Of a stretch of 64,000 bases of DNA, positions 45,017 through 52,938 are shown one piece after another. Within the stretch, counting starts at the first letter, position 1. Each line of letters opens with the position of its first letter. Source of the stretch: Campylobacter devanensis. GTDB taxonomy: Bacteria > Campylobacterota > Campylobacteria > Campylobacterales > Campylobacteraceae. Made by a program: the position numbers and the translations under genes. The stretch covers positions 930,001 to 994,000 of the forward strand of contig NZ_CP018788.1 of assembly GCF_002139915.1 (NCBI RefSeq). Direction: 5' to 3'. A model generated the notes under the pieces. It made no database searches and was not told the DNA's origin. It saw only the letters and a program-made list of their open reading frames with translations.

Positions 45017-48000
45017 TTAAATTTTTTTACGCAAATTAGCTGATTTTTCTTTATACAAAAATATATTCTCATCTATATAATTGTGTATGATAGAGTATCT
45101 ATCTGTTTGTAAATTTAAACCCAAATCCCCTAAGCTCTCATCTTTAAAATGCTCGCTAACAAACACAAAATGTAGATTTTTATTTGGTTTATTGATTATT
45201 TTATGCCACAACTTTACTCTATTAGCACTCAGTCTTTTTTGTCTATCTATCTCATTAGGATTAAGTCTTTCAAACTCATAGGCTCTTCTTTGCCATACTT
45301 GTATCTCAGCACCATGAATCCATACTATAACTTTTATTTTATCTATGAATTTTTCAAGTACTTTCCACATATTAGAGTCAATCATATGGACTAAAACCTT
45401 ATCATAATAACCCATATTTAAGGTGTTCTCTAAAAGAGTAGAATCTCCACTAGCTACATCTATACCTTGAAACTCTCTAAATGGTTCATTAAATTGATTG
45501 TTTATTCTAAATATATCTACTAAAAAATTCGAATCTTTATAAGACCTTACTCTGCTATGTAAAAATCCATATTTATATAGTTCATCATAGCTTGGGTATT
45601 GTTTTGATAGGATTAGGGTTTTTGATTTTGGTAGTAAGGTGTATGGATTTAAAACCAAGTTATCTAAGATCAATTTTTCTATTTGAGCTTTTCCACCTCC
45701 AACTAGTTTTAATCCAAATTTAACATATTCACACTCGTTAGGAATAGTTATAGTATGTTTTTCATTAGCTTTAGTAATAGTGTGAGATATCTTATCGCCA
45801 TTTATATCTTGAAATTCAAATACAGTGTATAAGTTTTCTAAAGTAAATGTTGAGATAAGATAAATTGTGCTATTTGTAACTAAATTTAGCTCTTCTTTGG
45901 TAAAGGCTTTATCAAAGTATATATATTTATGCTTTTTTGTAGATAGGTTGCTTTCTATTATTAATTTATTATTTGATAGATTAATATTTAGATTTGAAGA
46001 TGAGTTATGCTTTAATAATTCATATAATCTATCAGATGGTATGTTAAATAGATTATCATCATTATAGATTTGGATTCTAGGCGGTATTTTATCAACTATA
46101 ATAGATATGTTTTCATCAAAGCATATCCCACTATCAGCTATTAGAATATCTTGGATATAGGTTTGTATATCGTTAGTAGATGCTTTAATTCCATTTTTGC
46201 AATAATTAAACTCATCTATAGATAGCATATTTTCAAATTTTATGGTGTTAGTTGTGATGATATTTTCTAATTCATCATTGCTTAAATTACCAACTTTAAA
46301 TAACGCAGATGTAGTATATAGATTGCTAGTATAGTTATATCTATATTGTTCGTTATTTAATTTTATTTGATTGTTAAATTCATAATGACAGAATTTCCCA
46401 ATAGCATCAAATTTGCTATATTTAGTAGCAAGAATAATATCATTTATATAGTTTTTCCCATAGTAATCATTTGGGTCAAATAGACCAATAAATGAGTTGT
46501 GATCGTTTATAGCTTTTAATGCCTCTTTTATATTTTTAAATATATGAATATTTTGTTGTTGATTTTTTATATTATTTGGACTAATGATAAATAGCGTTTT
46601 ATTTGGGTAGGTTTGGCTATTAAACATATCTAAAATTCTATTATATTCATCGTTTGTATTTACAATGGATAATATAATTGTATTTATAGTTTGGTTATTT
46701 GCGTTGTGATTAAAAACTTTAGATAATATAAATGAAAGCCTATCATAATATGTATGTTCTTGCATTACTTTTCTAAGGCCAAGCAATCTAAATTTTTGAT
46801 AGTAGAGCTCATCATCACATATAGGCTTAAGTCTGCTAACTATCTGCCCCTTATCATCTGATGATATAACTAAATCACCAAAAAAATTTCTAACACCCCT
46901 AGAGAAATTACTAACAACAATAGTATTTGATGCCAAAAGCTCAAATACTCGTCTAGCAAACATAGTTTGAGATTGTTTAATAGTATTCATATTTATGCCA
47001 AATTTATAACCTTTATAGGCTTTATCAATCTCGGTTGGAGATAATTTACCTAAAATCATAGGCTTAAATTGAGATGGAAATGTATAGTGCGGATGCGGAT
47101 TGTCAAAATTTCTATCATAAATTTCTATATCTTTAAAATCTTTAACAGAGTTTATTAGCGTGTTAAAATCTATCTGTCGTTGCGGATATCGTAGATAATA
47201 TGAACCGGCAAAATTAAAAGCATCTTTTCTTTTATATTTTTCAATAGGATTATGAATATCTGGTTGAGCAGCAAATGGCAAGAGATAGACATTGTTGTGT
47301 TTGAGATGGTATTTGTATATTCCAATACAATCAATATCGGTAGTAAAAACATAATCTACTATTTTTGCTACATTTAAAAATGTATTAAAATGTACTGGGT
47401 CTTCTTTATTCCAAAAGATGGTTTTTATTTTATTATCATTACAACATTGGATAAGCTCTATAAGCTCTTTTGAGCAGTTGCTTATTTTAGTCGCCCAAGA
47501 ATCATCTTTGCCTTTCCAAGCAGATTCTATAAACACCATATCTGGATTAAAATTCGATATCTCATTTTTCCAGTTATTTAATGTCAGTTGTAATAAATCG
47601 CACTCATATTTGAATGAATTATAGGTGAATTCATCCATAATGGCAGCTATTTTAATCTTTTTTATATCATCTATGTGATCTATATTTTTTTTGGTTTTAA
47701 GATCTATTTTATTTTGTGTAATGTAATTTATATTTTTACTTGTAGATTTTATGTATGATTTATATTTTCTATATTCATTATAGATATTAAATGGGAGCTT
47801 TATAAAGCCTTGAAATGATTTAGTAGATTGGATAAGGGCATGCCCTAGCCTAAATGATAACATATTTTTGATTCTATAAATTTCATCATCTTTTTTGGAT
47901 ATAGTTTCTAATAGCTTTTTATTTCTAGCTTCCATGCCTTCGAAATTTGTTTTTAACTTTTCAATGCTATTATTGAGAGTTTTATTTTTGGTTAATACGC

Positions 48001-49036
48001 TATTTTTATCTTGTAATTCTTTTTGATATCTAGACTTCATGCCAATGAAATTTGTTTTCATTTTGTCAAAGTCATTTTCTAAAGTTTCGATTTTGTCTTC
48101 TAATTTAGATTTTTCATACTTAATCTTTAATAATTCTTGATTTTTCTCATCTTGAATACTTAAAAAATATTCTTTTTCTTTTTCTAGGGTTTCGATTTTG
48201 TCTTCTAATAATTTTATGCTTTTAGTAGATAAATCTATCACTTTATTAATATCATTTTGATGTCTTTTACTGTAATTTAATGATTGTTTGATTCTATAAG
48301 ACTCAAATATCTGATGATTTAAACTATTAGTTAAAATATCTTTTTCACAAATAGTTTCTTTAGGTAAAAATAGATGAGTAGGCGTAGCATTAAAAGTATC
48401 CCAATATACATAATTTAAATCATTTAATATATAAGATATATTTTTAAAAGAATCCATATTGATTACTTCGACATAGAGCAATGGTCTATCTTTGGCGATT
48501 AGGTTTTTAGCGCCATTTAGAACATTACACTCCATCCCCTCAACATCTATTTTTATTACTGCTACTTTTCCATGGAAATCTACATTATCTAAAGGAATAG
48601 TAGGTATATCGCCGTCATTTGAAATTTCTAATGATTGACCGCCGAGATTTGCTTCATCAAATGTTACAAATTTAGCCTTAGAAACTGAGTCCGAAACTGC
48701 AATATTATAACATTTTATAATATTTTCAAATTTGTTAAGTTTAATGCTATTTATCATTATGTCAAATAATATAGAATTTGCTTCAAATGAATAAACAAAA
48801 AGATTATTTGCAACAAAAAATAGAGTATGATTGCCAATATTTGAACCAATATCTAGTATTATATCATTAGATTTACATCTACTTATAATATCTTTAAGCA
48901 TTATCAATTCATATGGTTTAAGCTCTTCATAAATCTTTTTTTGTATGTAGTCGGTATCTTTATTTGGTAAATACATCATGTATTGGATACCCCCCCCCAT
49001 ATCAATATTCACAACATCTCTATTATCTATATTCAT
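45017..49036 (-). CDS. Giant multidomain methyltransferase/glycosyltransferase
   Basis: A 1339-residue protein. Domains in order: shared leader MNIDNRDVVNID (1-12) from the inverted repeat; a G9-encoded MGGG; FkbM methyltransferase (about 35-215; DIGSNIGNHTLFF, KIDVEGMECNVL); coiled coil (about 265-395); CgeB-like transferase (about 465-790; VFIESAWKGKDDSW, IFWNKEDPVHF, QTMFARRVFELLAS); GT2-like fold (about 795-900; LFDPNDYYGKNY); a beta-sandwich possibly binding carbohydrate (about 1000-1110); and the N-terminal half of a GT4 domain. Its other half is in another frame at 44499. An intact form would be about 1,510 residues. First gene after the left wecC, lacking its own promoter in the present orientation. 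Confidence 0.8.
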   Translation of the reverse strand: MNIDNRDVVNIDMGGGIQYMMYLPNKDTDYIQKKIYEELKPYELIMLKDIISRCKSNDIILDIGSNIGNHTLFFVANNLFVYSFEANSILFDIMINSIKLNKFENIIKCYNIAVSDSVSKAKFVTFDEANLGGQSLEISNDGDIPTIPLDNVDFHGKVAVIKIDVEGMECNVLNGAKNLIAKDRPLLYVEVINMDSFKNISYILNDLNYVYWDTFNATPTHLFLPKETICEKDILTNSLNHQIFESYRIKQSLNYSKRHQNDINKVIDLSTKSIKLLEDKIETLEKEKEYFLSIQDEKNQELLKIKYEKSKLEDKIETLENDFDKMKTNFIGMKSRYQKELQDKNSVLTKNKTLNNSIEKLKTNFEGMEARNKKLLETISKKDDEIYRIKNMLSFRLGHALIQSTKSFQGFIKLPFNIYNEYRKYKSYIKSTSKNINYITQNKIDLKTKKNIDHIDDIKKIKIAAIMDEFTYNSFKYECDLLQLTLNNWKNEISNFNPDMVFIESAWKGKDDSWATKISNCSKELIELIQCCNDNKIKTIFWNKEDPVHFNTFLNVAKIVDYVFTTDIDCIGIYKYHLKHNNVYLLPFAAQPDIHNPIEKYKRKDAFNFAGSYYLRYPQRQIDFNTLINSVKDFKDIEIYDRNFDNPHPHYTFPSQFKPMILGKLSPTEIDKAYKGYKFGINMNTIKQSQTMFARRVFELLASNTIVVSNFSRGVRNFFGDLVISSDDKGQIVSRLKPICDDELYYQKFRLLGLRKVMQEHTYYDRLSFILSKVFNHNANNQTINTIILSIVNTNDEYNRILDMFNSQTYPNKTLFIISPNNIKNQQQNIHIFKNIKEALKAINDHNSFIGLFDPNDYYGKNYINDIILATKYSKFDAIGKFCHYEFNNQIKLNNEQYRYNYTSNLYTTSALFKVGNLSNDELENIITTNTIKFENMLSIDEFNYCKNGIKASTNDIQTYIQDILIADSGICFDENISIIVDKIPPRIQIYNDDNLFNIPSDRLYELLKHNSSSNLNINLSNNKLIIESNLSTKKHKYIYFDKAFTKEELNLVTNSTIYLISTFTLENLYTVFEFQDINGDKISHTITKANEKHTITIPNECEYVKFGLKLVGGGKAQIEKLILDNLVLNPYTLLPKSKTLILSKQYPSYDELYKYGFLHSRVRSYKDSNFLVDIFRINNQFNEPFREFQGIDVASGDSTLLENTLNMGYYDKVLVHMIDSNMWKVLEKFIDKIKVIVWIHGAEIQVWQRRAYEFERLNPNEIDRQKRLSANRVKLWHKIINKPNKNLHFVFVSEHFKDESLGDLGLNLQTDRYSIIHNYIDENIFLYKEKSANLRKKI
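45022..45028 (-). repeat. A7 tract at the frameshift between GT halves
   Basis: Seven T on the plus strand (A7 on the coding strand). With 7 A the upstream frame ends LRKKI; with 8 A it would continue RKKNLTIRPYHS into the downstream GT4 half. Could be a slippage site at DNA, transcription or translation level, a fixed mutation, or a sequencing error. Confidence 0.7.
48990..48998 (-). repeat. Homopolymer tract, G9 on the minus strand, at codon 13 of the giant gene
   Basis: Nine C on the plus strand encode the GGG after the shared 12-residue leader, two bases outside the inverted repeat. With nine units the frame continues into the FkbM domain (on). A change of one unit would stop translation near the N-terminus. 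Confidence 0.9.
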
Positions 49037-49046
49037 ACTATTTTCC

Positions 49047-50255
49047 TTACAAATTCACAAAATCTACAATTTTGTTTGATTTAAGTCCTATAAATTCATT
49101 ATGTTTTACAAGGGCTACTATAACATCACAATCTTTTAATGCTATATCTAATGAAGTTAGATGAATGTTATCTTTGTTTAATTGTTTTGGTAGAGATTTT
49201 ATATTTGGCTCAACTGCGTAAATTTGAGAATTTGGAATTTGTGATAACTCCTCTGTTATCAAAACAGCTGGGCTCTCTCTTAAATCATCAATATTTGGTT
49301 TAAATGCAAGACCAAGGCAGGCTATTTTTGGATTTTTTATATCTTTTATTTTTTCTTTTATTTTAGATATTACATATTTAGGTTTAGAATCATTTACCAA
49401 TCTAGCCGTCTTTATAAGTTTAGAGTATTCAGGCACACTGCTACATATAAACCAAGGATCTACTGCTATACAATGGCCTCCTACTCCACATCCAGGTGTC
49501 AAAATATTTACTCTAGGGTGTTTATTAGCAAGTTTTATAAGCTCCCATACATCAATATTAAGCTTATCGCAAATTAGTGATAACTCATTAGCAAAAGCTA
49601 TATTTACATCTCTAAAACTGTTTTCAACTAACTTGCTCATCTCTGCTGTTTTAGCATCTGTTTGTAATACTTCACCCTTGACAAAGCTCTTATAAAATAG
49701 AGCTGTTTTTTCTGTAGCTTCTTTGGTTATACCGCCTACTATTCTATCGTTATAAACTAGCTCTTTCATTATATGTCCTGGCAAAACTCTCTCTGGACAA
49801 TGAGCTATAAAAACTTTATCTATATTGATTTTATTATCTTTTAATATATTAGCTATCATATCTGTTGTCCCAACAGGTGATGTTGATTCTAATATTATTA
49901 TGTTTCCATCTTTTATATAAGGAAGTATGGATTGTGTGGCGGCTGTTACATAGTCTAAATTTGGAGTAGGAATATCATCATTATTGTGATGAAATGGAGT
50001 TGGAACTGCTATTATAAATACATCTGCCTCACAAGGCTTGGTATCAGCTTTTAATTTGCCAGATTTTACAGCATCATATACAAATTTATCCAACTGGGGC
50101 TCTACTATATGTATTTTACCTTCATTTATAGTATTAACTGCGTTTTGATTGATATCAACACCATGAACTACATAACCATTATTTGCTAAAAGTGCAGCAG
50201 TAGGTAGTCCTATATAGCCTAAGCCTATTACGCAAATATTTTTTACTTTTTCCAT
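49047..50255 (-). CDS. wecC: UDP-N-acetyl-D-mannosamine dehydrogenase, left copy
   Basis: Oxidises UDP-ManNAc to UDP-ManNAcA. The 402-residue protein has the Rossmann motif VIGLGYIGLPTAALLA, AHCPERVLPG, the catalytic cysteine in GVGGHCIAVDPWF (the WecC form) and LGLAFKPNIDDLRESP. It is residue-for-residue identical to the copy at 51684. Upstream on its strand is only the 88-base tail of wecB, then the segment that carries the rightward promoter, so in this orientation it lacks an evident promoter. It would be driven by the wecB promoter after inversion. It precedes the giant gene by 10 bases. Confidence 0.93.
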   Translation of the reverse strand: MEKVKNICVIGLGYIGLPTAALLANNGYVVHGVDINQNAVNTINEGKIHIVEPQLDKFVYDAVKSGKLKADTKPCEADVFIIAVPTPFHHNNDDIPTPNLDYVTAATQSILPYIKDGNIIILESTSPVGTTDMIANILKDNKINIDKVFIAHCPERVLPGHIMKELVYNDRIVGGITKEATEKTALFYKSFVKGEVLQTDAKTAEMSKLVENSFRDVNIAFANELSLICDKLNIDVWELIKLANKHPRVNILTPGCGVGGHCIAVDPWFICSSVPEYSKLIKTARLVNDSKPKYVISKIKEKIKDIKNPKIACLGLAFKPNIDDLRESPAVLITEELSQIPNSQIYAVEPNIKSLPKQLNKDNIHLTSLDIALKDCDVIVALVKHNEFIGLKSNKIVDFVNL

Positions 50256-50286
50256 ATTAATCTCCTTATTTTATATATTATTAGGT

Positions 50287-50374
50287 TTATAAGTTTTGCT
50301 GCAAATAGGCAGCTATTTTTTCAGATGCTGTTCCATCACCATAAGGATTTATAGCGTTTGACATTGTTTTGTAT
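50287..50374 (-). pseudogene. 3' end fragment of wecB inside the left repeat
   Basis: The last 28 codons and stop of wecB (ending AAYLQQNL) are duplicated here in inverse orientation, with no remaining 5' part. It is not a functional gene in the present arrangement but would become the 3' end of wecB after inversion of 50375-51564. Confidence 0.9.
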
Positions 50375-50402
50375 ATATTTAAAAATATTTTAATAATATA
50401 AT

Positions 50403-50411
50403 TGCTATAAT
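50403..50411 (+). promoter_or_regulatory. Extended -10 promoter of wecB within the invertible segment
   Basis: TGCTATAAT is a consensus extended -10 element 105 bases before the wecB ATG, with AT-rich DNA before it. Transcription would start near 50418, leaving a leader of about 100 bases that contains the G9 tract. A second TATAAT is at 50481-50486. Both lie between the inverted repeats and would flip with wecB. Confidence 0.6.
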
Positions 50412-50435
50412 TTTTAATTTAAATATATATATGCA

Positions 50436-50444
50436 GGGGGGGGG
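50436..50444 (+). repeat. G9 tract in the wecB leader
   Basis: Nine G in non-coding DNA between the promoter and wecB, inside the invertible segment. It could alter promoter use, RNA stability or translation when its length changes. A tiny frame starting ATGCAG at 50431 passes through it but has no ribosome site. Confidence 0.85.
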
Positions 50445-50515
50445 TAGAGACATTTGTTAAATTTCTATTTTCCACATCTATATAATTATTTTAAATATTT
50501 TTTAAGGTAGAATCA

Positions 50516-51652
50516 ATGAAAAAAATATTGGTTGTATTTGGAACTCGCCCTGAAGCTATAAAGATGGCACCACTTGTTAAAAAGCTTAGCACTATTCCTG
50601 AGTTTCAAACAAAAGTATGTGTAACAGCCCAACATAGACAAATGCTTGATCAGGTTTTAGAATTATTCGATATAACTCCTGATTATGATCTTGACATAAT
50701 GAAAAGGGATCAAAATTTAGTTGATATTACGAAAAATGTTTTATCTGGCATAAATGATGTTTTATTGGATTTTGCTCCAGATATTGTACTGGTTCATGGT
50801 GATACTACCACTGCAGCAGTTACTAGTTTGGCGGCATTTTATAATAAAATAAAAGTAGCCCATATTGAAGCTGGGCTTAGAACAAACAATCTCTACTCTC
50901 CATATCCAGAAGAGGCAAATAGGCAGATAATAGGAGTTTTAGCTAATTATCATTTTGCGCCTACAAGAATTGCTATGGAAAATTTAATTAGAGAAAATAA
51001 GCCTACTAGCAATATTTTGGTTACTGGGAATACTGTAATAGATGCTTTATTATTTATATTAGATAAAATTTTGCATAATGAAAAAATTAAAGATTCTATT
51101 TTAAAATCACTCAAAAATGAGGGCTTTATTTATAATCAAAATAGAAAACTTATTCTTGTAACAGGTCATAGAAGAGAAAATTTCGGTGATGGATTTATAA
51201 ATATTTGCAATGGTTTAAAACAAATTGCTTTAAATAATCCTGATGTAGATATTTTATATCCGGTGCATCTAAATCCAAATGTTCAAACACCTGTAAATAA
51301 CATATTAAGCGAAATTCAAAATATCCATTTAGTAAGTCCATTAAAATATGAAAGTTTTGTATATATGATGCATTTGTCGCACTTCATTATTACAGATAGC
51401 GGTGGCGTACAAGAAGAGGCTCCAAGTCTAGGTAAACCAGTATTAGTAATGAGAGATACCACGGAAAGGCCTAGTGCTTTGATAGCTGGCACCATAAGGC
51501 TAGTTGGCACAGATATTACAAAGATAACTCAACAAGCTCAAATATTGCTAGACAATGAAAGTGAATACAAAACAATGTCAAACGCTATAAATCCTTATGG
51601 TGATGGAACAGCATCTGAAAAAATAGCTGCCTATTTGCAGCAAAACTTATAA
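50516..51652 (+). CDS. wecB: UDP-N-acetylglucosamine 2-epimerase (non-hydrolysing)
   Basis: Interconverts UDP-GlcNAc and UDP-ManNAc, supplying WecC. The 378-residue protein has VFGTRPEAIKMAPLVK, VHGDTTTAA, EAGLRTNN, GHRRENFG and ITDSGGVQEEAPSLG, with DTTERPSAL. Ribosome site AAGG at 50504-50507. Only this full copy exists; it spans the centre segment and its last 88 bases lie in the right repeat. Since the left repeat holds the same 88 bases, inversion would preserve the whole gene. It is co-oriented with the right wecC, 31 bases downstream. Confidence 0.95.
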   Translation: MKKILVVFGTRPEAIKMAPLVKKLSTIPEFQTKVCVTAQHRQMLDQVLELFDITPDYDLDIMKRDQNLVDITKNVLSGINDVLLDFAPDIVLVHGDTTTAAVTSLAAFYNKIKVAHIEAGLRTNNLYSPYPEEANRQIIGVLANYHFAPTRIAMENLIRENKPTSNILVTGNTVIDALLFILDKILHNEKIKDSILKSLKNEGFIYNQNRKLILVTGHRRENFGDGFINICNGLKQIALNNPDVDILYPVHLNPNVQTPVNNILSEIQNIHLVSPLKYESFVYMMHLSHFIITDSGGVQEEAPSLGKPVLVMRDTTERPSALIAGTIRLVGTDITKITQQAQILLDNESEYKTMSNAINPYGDGTASEKIAAYLQQNL

Positions 51653-52938
51653 ACCTAATAATATATAAAATAAGGAGATTAATATGGAAAAAGTAAAAAA
51701 TATTTGCGTAATAGGCTTAGGCTATATAGGACTACCTACTGCTGCACTTTTAGCAAATAATGGTTATGTAGTTCATGGTGTTGATATCAATCAAAACGCA
51801 GTTAATACTATAAATGAAGGTAAAATACATATAGTAGAGCCCCAGTTGGATAAATTTGTATATGATGCTGTAAAATCTGGCAAATTAAAAGCTGATACCA
51901 AGCCTTGTGAGGCAGATGTATTTATAATAGCAGTTCCAACTCCATTTCATCACAATAATGATGATATTCCTACTCCAAATTTAGACTATGTAACAGCCGC
52001 CACACAATCCATACTTCCTTATATAAAAGATGGAAACATAATAATATTAGAATCAACATCACCTGTTGGGACAACAGATATGATAGCTAATATATTAAAA
52101 GATAATAAAATCAATATAGATAAAGTTTTTATAGCTCATTGTCCAGAGAGAGTTTTGCCAGGACATATAATGAAAGAGCTAGTTTATAACGATAGAATAG
52201 TAGGCGGTATAACCAAAGAAGCTACAGAAAAAACAGCTCTATTTTATAAGAGCTTTGTCAAGGGTGAAGTATTACAAACAGATGCTAAAACAGCAGAGAT
52301 GAGCAAGTTAGTTGAAAACAGTTTTAGAGATGTAAATATAGCTTTTGCTAATGAGTTATCACTAATTTGCGATAAGCTTAATATTGATGTATGGGAGCTT
52401 ATAAAACTTGCTAATAAACACCCTAGAGTAAATATTTTGACACCTGGATGTGGAGTAGGAGGCCATTGTATAGCAGTAGATCCTTGGTTTATATGTAGCA
52501 GTGTGCCTGAATACTCTAAACTTATAAAGACGGCTAGATTGGTAAATGATTCTAAACCTAAATATGTAATATCTAAAATAAAAGAAAAAATAAAAGATAT
52601 AAAAAATCCAAAAATAGCCTGCCTTGGTCTTGCATTTAAACCAAATATTGATGATTTAAGAGAGAGCCCAGCTGTTTTGATAACAGAGGAGTTATCACAA
52701 ATTCCAAATTCTCAAATTTACGCAGTTGAGCCAAATATAAAATCTCTACCAAAACAATTAAACAAAGATAACATTCATCTAACTTCATTAGATATAGCAT
52801 TAAAAGATTGTGATGTTATAGTAGCCCTTGTAAAACATAATGAATTTATAGGACTTAAATCAAACAAAATTGTAGATTTTGTGAATTTGTAAGGAAAATA
52901 GTATGAATATAGATAATAGAGATGTTGTGAATATTGAT
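51565..52938 (+). repeat. Right copy of the 1,374-bp inverted repeat
   Basis: Starts within wecB (codons for YKTMSNAINPYGDG) and ends 36 bases into the glycosyltransferase gene at 52903, after the codons for MNIDNRDVVNID. Collinear with 49001-50374 in inverse orientation without gaps. The 1,190 bases between the copies (50375-51564) hold the promoter and most of wecB. Confidence 0.93.
51684..52892 (+). CDS. wecC: UDP-N-acetyl-D-mannosamine dehydrogenase, right copy
   Basis: Identical in all 402 residues to the product at 49047, and the only copy downstream of the wecB promoter in this orientation. AAGGAG ribosome site. With wecB it gives UDP-ManNAcA for the cassette that follows. Same motifs as the left copy, including the catalytic cysteine in GGHCIAVDPWF. 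The identity of two full genes suggests recent duplication or continual homogenisation by recombination. Confidence 0.95.
   Translation: MEKVKNICVIGLGYIGLPTAALLANNGYVVHGVDINQNAVNTINEGKIHIVEPQLDKFVYDAVKSGKLKADTKPCEADVFIIAVPTPFHHNNDDIPTPNLDYVTAATQSILPYIKDGNIIILESTSPVGTTDMIANILKDNKINIDKVFIAHCPERVLPGHIMKELVYNDRIVGGITKEATEKTALFYKSFVKGEVLQTDAKTAEMSKLVENSFRDVNIAFANELSLICDKLNIDVWELIKLANKHPRVNILTPGCGVGGHCIAVDPWFICSSVPEYSKLIKTARLVNDSKPKYVISKIKEKIKDIKNPKIACLGLAFKPNIDDLRESPAVLITEELSQIPNSQIYAVEPNIKSLPKQLNKDNIHLTSLDIALKDCDVIVALVKHNEFIGLKSNKIVDFVNL

Larger units (their letters stand above)
49001..50374 (-). repeat. Left copy of a 1,374-bp inverted repeat
   Basis: Plus-strand position x in the right copy corresponds to 101939 minus x here. 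This holds for the wecB stop, both ends of wecC and the next start codon, so there are no indels. The encoded 402-residue proteins are identical and spot-checked bases agree. Boundaries: 49001, where the right copy continues GATGCA and this copy ATGGGG, and 50374, where similarity to wecB ends. Contents: 88-bp wecB tail, spacer, wecC, spacer and 36 bases of the next gene. Confidence 0.93.

Noticed and set aside
50431-50460. Small leader peptide MQGGGRDIC through the G9 tract
   Set aside because: No ribosome site and no conserved feature; kept only as a remark on the G9 tract.
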